Shown one piece after another: positions 42,314-46,076 of a stretch of DNA of 46,076 bases. Each line of letters opens with the position of its first letter. Within the stretch, counting starts at the first letter, position 1. Location: contig DYOH01000019.1 of the NCBI GenBank assembly GCA_020720625.1, forward strand, positions 1 through 46,076. Direction: 5' to 3'. Below the pieces are notes generated by a model. The model had not been told where the DNA came from, did no database searches, and saw only the letters and a program-made list of their open reading frames with translations. This DNA comes from Acetofilamentum sp. Lineage in GTDB: Bacteria; Bacteroidota; Bacteroidia; Bacteroidales; DYOH01. A program made the translations under genes and the position numbers.

Positions 42314-43645
42314 ATGACTAATCCCTTACTAAAATACTTCAGGCCAAATCAAAAATTATCATTGTTTGAGAAGTTAAAAGTTTCAGCATTAATTAATTCT
42401 GGAACTTTTGGTGGTATTTTAGCCGTTGTTTTGCTGTTGTCTCATATTGCATCACCTACATCTACATCACATACAGCATATTACTCTATTTCTACCATTT
42501 TAGTTTTTATTGTTCTTAGTTTTTTCATCCTAAAAAAAACAAGTATTCAGAAAGCCGGTAATTTTTTTGCCACCGGCATTGTGCTTATTGGAAGCCTTTC
42601 TATTGCCTTAGCTAACAATATAGACCCATTGCAAAAATATACCCAAACGCACTTTAGTCTGTTAGCACTTTTTACAGTAGGAATGCTTTTTGCATCGCGA
42701 AAAATGATGATGATAAATGCAGGCATTATTCTTATTGCCATCACAAAATTTCATTTTTATGCACTCCATTATAATCCCGAATTAAAAAATGTTTATACAC
42801 ATGCCTTCGTACAGTATCTTACCACGCTAATAGTAATTGCAATAGCCTTATTTTATTTTATTAAGTTCTCTGAAGAAGCCATTTCGAGTGAAAATCAACA
42901 GCTTAAAGTACAAGAAAAGCAAAATAAACAATTTAGCAGCATTAACAAACTTGTAAAAAACATTATAAATCAACTACTTGGCATTTCCGAAAAAATCAGA
43001 CGCTTGGCAGGCACCTTAAATGCCAGCTCGGAGGAACAAGCATCGAGCGTTGAAGAAATGAGTGCAGCTATCGAAGAAATTAGCAGCGCAATGGATAGCG
43101 ACTCTAGTTTTATCTCCTCATCGACAGAAAATGTAAAAAACACCCTCGAATTTGTGGGCGAAAGCAAAAATGCCATACAGAAAGCATTGAATGCGATTCA
43201 GGAAATGAGCAAAAAACTAGTAATGATTCAAGAAATTGCAGCTAAAACGGATATACTTTCCATTAATGCATCTATTGAAGCAGCGAGAGCAGGAAATTTC
43301 GGTACCGGATTCTCGGTTGTTGCCAACGAAATTAAAAAACTGGCCGAAAAAAGCAATACTGGAGCACAAAGTATATCAGAATCGCTGAACAACACCATGG
43401 AAGTTGCAGAAGATGCCAATAATTATTTAATTTCGATAAACCAAAAGATTCAATACGTTTACGAAGTATTCGAGCGAATAAACAGTACAACTAAAGAACA
43501 AAGAGATAGCCTTTTTCAAATTAACAACAGTATAATCGCAATTAATTCGGGAGCTCAACAAAACAACGATATTTCGGCCGAATTGGTAGAAGCCTTGCAA
43601 AATTTAGTAGATTTATCTAAAAAACTAGAAAATTTAATTGCTTAA
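42314..43645 (+). CDS. Methyl-accepting chemotaxis-like protein with polytopic membrane sensor
   Basis: A 443-residue protein. Residues 25-190 hold about six membrane helices and no large periplasmic domain, so it probably senses something in the membrane or cytosol. The signalling part (about 215-440) has the MCP hairpin tip E-I-A-A-K-T-D-I-L-S-I-N-A-S-I-E-A-A-R-A-G and F-S-V-V-A-N-E-I-K-K-L-A-E-K-S. The helical arms are short, and there is no HAMP domain or CheB/CheR tail. No cheA or cheW is in the window. Its stop codon overlaps that of the converging histidine kinase (shared bases 43643-43644). Confidence 0.88.
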   Translation: MTNPLLKYFRPNQKLSLFEKLKVSALINSGTFGGILAVVLLLSHIASPTSTSHTAYYSISTILVFIVLSFFILKKTSIQKAGNFFATGIVLIGSLSIALANNIDPLQKYTQTHFSLLALFTVGMLFASRKMMMINAGIILIAITKFHFYALHYNPELKNVYTHAFVQYLTTLIVIAIALFYFIKFSEEAISSENQQLKVQEKQNKQFSSINKLVKNIINQLLGISEKIRRLAGTLNASSEEQASSVEEMSAAIEEISSAMDSDSSFISSSTENVKNTLEFVGESKNAIQKALNAIQEMSKKLVMIQEIAAKTDILSINASIEAARAGNFGTGFSVVANEIKKLAEKSNTGAQSISESLNNTMEVAEDANNYLISINQKIQYVYEVFERINSTTKEQRDSLFQINNSIIAINSGAQQNNDISAELVEALQNLVDLSKKLENLIA

Positions 43646-45888
43646 GAAAAATATTGTAATGGCAGATAAATACAAACCTCTACACCCTTGGGTCTATTTA
43701 GAATTTTTATAAATCCGTTGTGTTCTTTTACAATAGCATAACTTATGGCCAATCCTAGTCCCTTTCCCTGATTAGGATTTTTTGTTGTATAGAAAGCTTC
43801 GAAAACTTTATTTAAATCATCTTCAGGAATCAATTTTCCAGTATTATATATACTAATAACCAAATAATTCCGGTTATCAATCGTTTTTTCGAAAACACTT
43901 ACAATTAATTTTTTTCCTTCTGATGCTGAATGCTTTAATTCAAACAATGCATTGTCGAGAATATTTAAAAAAGCCTGATGCATTTTATCAACATAAATAG
44001 GCAGACTAATATCACTTTTTATTTGAAATTCAAGTTTCACATTTTCAGGCAATTGTGGTTTAAAGAAATAAACATTATTCTCCACAAATTGGCTTATTTT
44101 GATCATCTTCTTAAAACTTCCTCTGGTAACGGAAATCGACATAAGCGATTCGACAATTTTTGTGGCTCTGTGAAGCCCTTCGGAGATAGCACTTTCGGAA
44201 AAACTCAAAATATCGGAGGAGTCTGCCGACAAACCTTTCTGCAATTCTTCGCGTATTTGCTGAAGAGCTGTTAATCCACCTGAGATAAAGTTTAGGGGAT
44301 TATTAATTTCGTGGGCAACCCCAGAAACCAAAGTACCAATTGATGCCAGTTTTTCGGATTGAATGAGCTGCATTTGCATGGAGCGTAGCTCATTTACTGT
44401 TGCTTCAAGGTTCTCCTTTTGGGCATTGATTTCCTCATTTAAAATTACCAATTGATTATTCCCCGAATTTAGTTCTGCATTTGTTTTCGTCAATGCCTCG
44501 TTCAATCTAATTACTTCGCCAGTTTTTTCTTGTACAAGCTCCTCCAGATGCAGCTTGTAGTTTTCGAGCTCTATTTGATTTATTTTCTCCAAATGTTTGT
44601 CTCTTACAATTACCAATAAATATTTATTATTCAGCGATTCCGAATAACTAAGACTTATTTCTACCCAAATGCTTTTACCTTTTTTGGTAGCAAGTTTCCA
44701 TTCAAAAATTTGAGGAAGCTTTATCAAAGCACTTTCTAAATTGGTTTTCAAATTTTCCACAGAAAAATTATCTTCTGTGGATGATAATTGGATAAAGTTT
44801 TGTTCAAGCAAGTCTATCGTATCATATTGAAGTACATATAATAAAGCATTATTTACATCCTGAATGGCAAAATTTGCGGGATTTAGCAAAAAGATAATAT
44901 CCTTTGCTGCATGAAAAATTTCACGATACTTTCTTTCGCTAAGCAATTTTTCTTCGTTGGCCAATTTCTGCGGCGTAATATCAACATGAATGCCCATTGC
45001 TGATAATGGAATACCTTCTTTGTCGTAAACAACAATTTTCCCTTTGGTTAAAAACCATTTCAATTTATTTTCGCCATCATAAAACCGGTGTTCATAAGAG
45101 GCTATTTCTTTATTATCCGGCTGATGTAAGGTGTTTTTTATTATTTGATTAATGGACACTACATCATCTGGATGAAATTGGTTTAGAATAAATTCCTGAG
45201 AAACAATTGGTTCGCCATTAAATTTCATGAACTTAAACCAATGCTTATGGTAAATTAATGTTTTTGCTTTCAGATTCCAACTCCAAAAACCAAGATTTGC
45301 TTCTTTGATAATAAATTCGAGCCAGTCTAACTTCTCCTTGATTCCTTCGCGGGTATATTTTAAAGCCATAAATAATACAATAACCAGGGTTGTTGTAATT
45401 ATTTCAAATTTAGCACTCTTTACCACTGATAAATATAGCCCGAAACTTAAATTTTCGGCTAAATTTTCCAAATAGTAAGTAAGAATCATGATGGGTAATA
45501 AAAAAACCAAATAATAAATAAGCACCAAAAAAAACCAGAAAATGGATACTGAAAAAATATTTTTTAGTTTATCTCTAAAAATCCGTAAAGCAATATACAC
45601 AAAACTGCCACCTACGGCATGCATAAGAAAAGTGCTATAAAAAATTCCATCAGGAGGTGTTGAAAATGAAGTGATAAAAGAAACAGCAATAATTGAAAGG
45701 ATATTGGGCAAATATACGATTGATGACAAAATGGCTACCTCTCTTAAATCGCTAATAGAGCCAGTTAAGCCAGGTATTTCGAATCGCAAATAGCTAAGAA
45801 TAATTGACAACAATCCGAATCCCAAAATCAAAACAACTTGATTTAATCCTTTTTTTAGTATTTTATTTTGATATTGCTTGAAGTGCAT
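43642..45888 (-). CDS. Membrane PAS-containing sensor histidine kinase
   Basis: A 748-residue kinase: about six to seven membrane helices (15-195, a MASE-like sensor), two PAS domains (about 205-320 with F-H-P-D-D-V, and 330-445), and a coiled coil (445-525). Then HisKA with G-V-A-H-E-I-N-N-P-L-N-F-I and an ATPase domain with L-N-I-L-D-N-A-L-F-E-L and G-K-G-L-G-L-A-I. The G1 box reads I-Y-N-T-G-K-L-I-P, Asn replacing the usual Asp, as in several kinases of this phylum. No receiver domain and no adjacent response regulator, so an orphan. Confidence 0.9.
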   Translation of the reverse strand: MHFKQYQNKILKKGLNQVVLILGFGLLSIILSYLRFEIPGLTGSISDLREVAILSSIVYLPNILSIIAVSFITSFSTPPDGIFYSTFLMHAVGGSFVYIALRIFRDKLKNIFSVSIFWFFLVLIYYLVFLLPIMILTYYLENLAENLSFGLYLSVVKSAKFEIITTTLVIVLFMALKYTREGIKEKLDWLEFIIKEANLGFWSWNLKAKTLIYHKHWFKFMKFNGEPIVSQEFILNQFHPDDVVSINQIIKNTLHQPDNKEIASYEHRFYDGENKLKWFLTKGKIVVYDKEGIPLSAMGIHVDITPQKLANEEKLLSERKYREIFHAAKDIIFLLNPANFAIQDVNNALLYVLQYDTIDLLEQNFIQLSSTEDNFSVENLKTNLESALIKLPQIFEWKLATKKGKSIWVEISLSYSESLNNKYLLVIVRDKHLEKINQIELENYKLHLEELVQEKTGEVIRLNEALTKTNAELNSGNNQLVILNEEINAQKENLEATVNELRSMQMQLIQSEKLASIGTLVSGVAHEINNPLNFISGGLTALQQIREELQKGLSADSSDILSFSESAISEGLHRATKIVESLMSISVTRGSFKKMIKISQFVENNVYFFKPQLPENVKLEFQIKSDISLPIYVDKMHQAFLNILDNALFELKHSASEGKKLIVSVFEKTIDNRNYLVISIYNTGKLIPEDDLNKVFEAFYTTKNPNQGKGLGLAISYAIVKEHNGFIKILNRPKGVEVCIYLPLQYFS

Positions 45889-45976
45889 TGCTGGTGAAAT
45901 TGTTTCCTAAGATATCATTTTTTTTTTGCGAAACAAAACAAAATTTAAAAATATAAGGCTTTTATCTAAAAAGAAA

Positions 45977-45994
45977 GCCGGAAGTTTCTCCGGC
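45977..45994 (-). terminator. Hairpin with T run on the minus strand near the right edge
   Basis: GCCGGA (45977-45982) pairs with TCCGGC (45989-45994). On the minus strand it is followed by tttctttttag, so it would stop leftward transcripts coming from beyond the right edge, upstream of the histidine kinase. On the plus strand A-rich sequence follows, so it is less likely to act there. Confidence 0.6.
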
Positions 45995-46028
45995 ATTCTA
46001 AAAAAATATATTTCCTTTATGTATTAAT

Positions 46029-46076
46029 GAGTTCAGTCTAAAAAGATTGAAAAAATGATTATACCCCTGCCAGCGT
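46029..46076. mobile_element. End of a second copy of the transposable element, cut by the window edge
   Basis: The 48 bases from GAGTTCAGTCTAAAAA to the window end are identical to the complement of 32408-32455, the right end of the MITE-like element. Orientation is inverted relative to that copy. The rest lies beyond the window, so it may be another MITE or the full-length transposon. Confidence 0.9.

Noticed and set aside
1-46076. tRNA, rRNA or riboswitch genes
   Set aside because: All intergenic regions were read for T-loop signatures and cloverleaf spacing; none was found apart from the repeat modules, which lack tRNA consensus bases.

Overview
The window looks like a contig from a member of the Bacteroidota, probably an anaerobic or microaerobic relative of the Bacteroidales/Marinilabiliales. 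The evidence is the AT-rich sequence, near absence of strong Shine-Dalgarno sites, several promoters of the TTTG-N18-TAnnTTTG type, a type IX secretion C-terminal domain, a DUF4492-cydA-cydB operon, a TIGR03991-type GlmU-like protein and a DUF5916 protein. No tRNA or rRNA gene was seen. Both ends sit in repeats (8-10 bp tandem repeats on the left, a transposable-element end on the right), as expected of a whole draft contig.

Layout. 1-8.0 kb, all on the minus strand: a CcoI-type copper P-type ATPase, a small heat-shock protein, a large beta-propeller surface protein carrying both a lipoprotein signal and a T9SS tail, and two tandem flippase-like membrane proteins. 8.2-11.4 kb, plus strand: cytochrome bd oxidase (DUF4492, cydA, cydB) followed by an unlisted 46-codon gene whose product resembles the small CydX subunit. 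11.44-15.67 kb: an accessory island with an Rpn-family nuclease gene, a Fic gene, the 3' remnant of a broken gene, and about 30 copies of a hairpin-bearing unit spaced every 51-52 bp, interrupted by composite modules that can fold into a four-way junction. 15.7-20.7 kb, minus: EI24-family protein, an asparagine-synthetase-like protein without the glutaminase cysteine, and a DUF5916 outer-membrane protein.

21.0-24.4 kb, plus: a three-gene electron-transfer module (Tat-exported Fe-S protein, NrfD/PsrC membrane subunit, membrane-anchored monohaem cytochrome c) with no catalytic molybdopterin or multihaem subunit nearby. 24.6-28.8 kb: lysS, GlmU-like, gpsA. 28.8-32.5 kb: a serine hydrolase, and an adenylate cyclase with an inactive-looking receiver domain. 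A 131-bp MITE-like element with 6-bp target duplications sits exactly at the cyclase stop codon. 32.5-37.4 kb: a repeat protein and recQ (minus), tatC and lptB (plus). 37.5-45.9 kb: a histidine kinase with a degenerate receiver, a lipoprotein version of TrmO, an ABC-2 exporter pair, an MCP-like protein and a second histidine kinase.

How it fits together: respiratory genes recur (cbb3 maturation, bd oxidase, quinol-linked Fe-S/NrfD/cyt c, TatC to export the Fe-S protein), which suits an organism living across oxygen gradients. The least explained parts are the 52-bp-phased hairpin array with its cloverleaf-like modules, the CydX-like gene, the catalytic-subunit-free NrfD module with two incomplete cysteine motifs, and the exported TrmO homologue. 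All functional statements rest on motif reading by eye; no database search was run.
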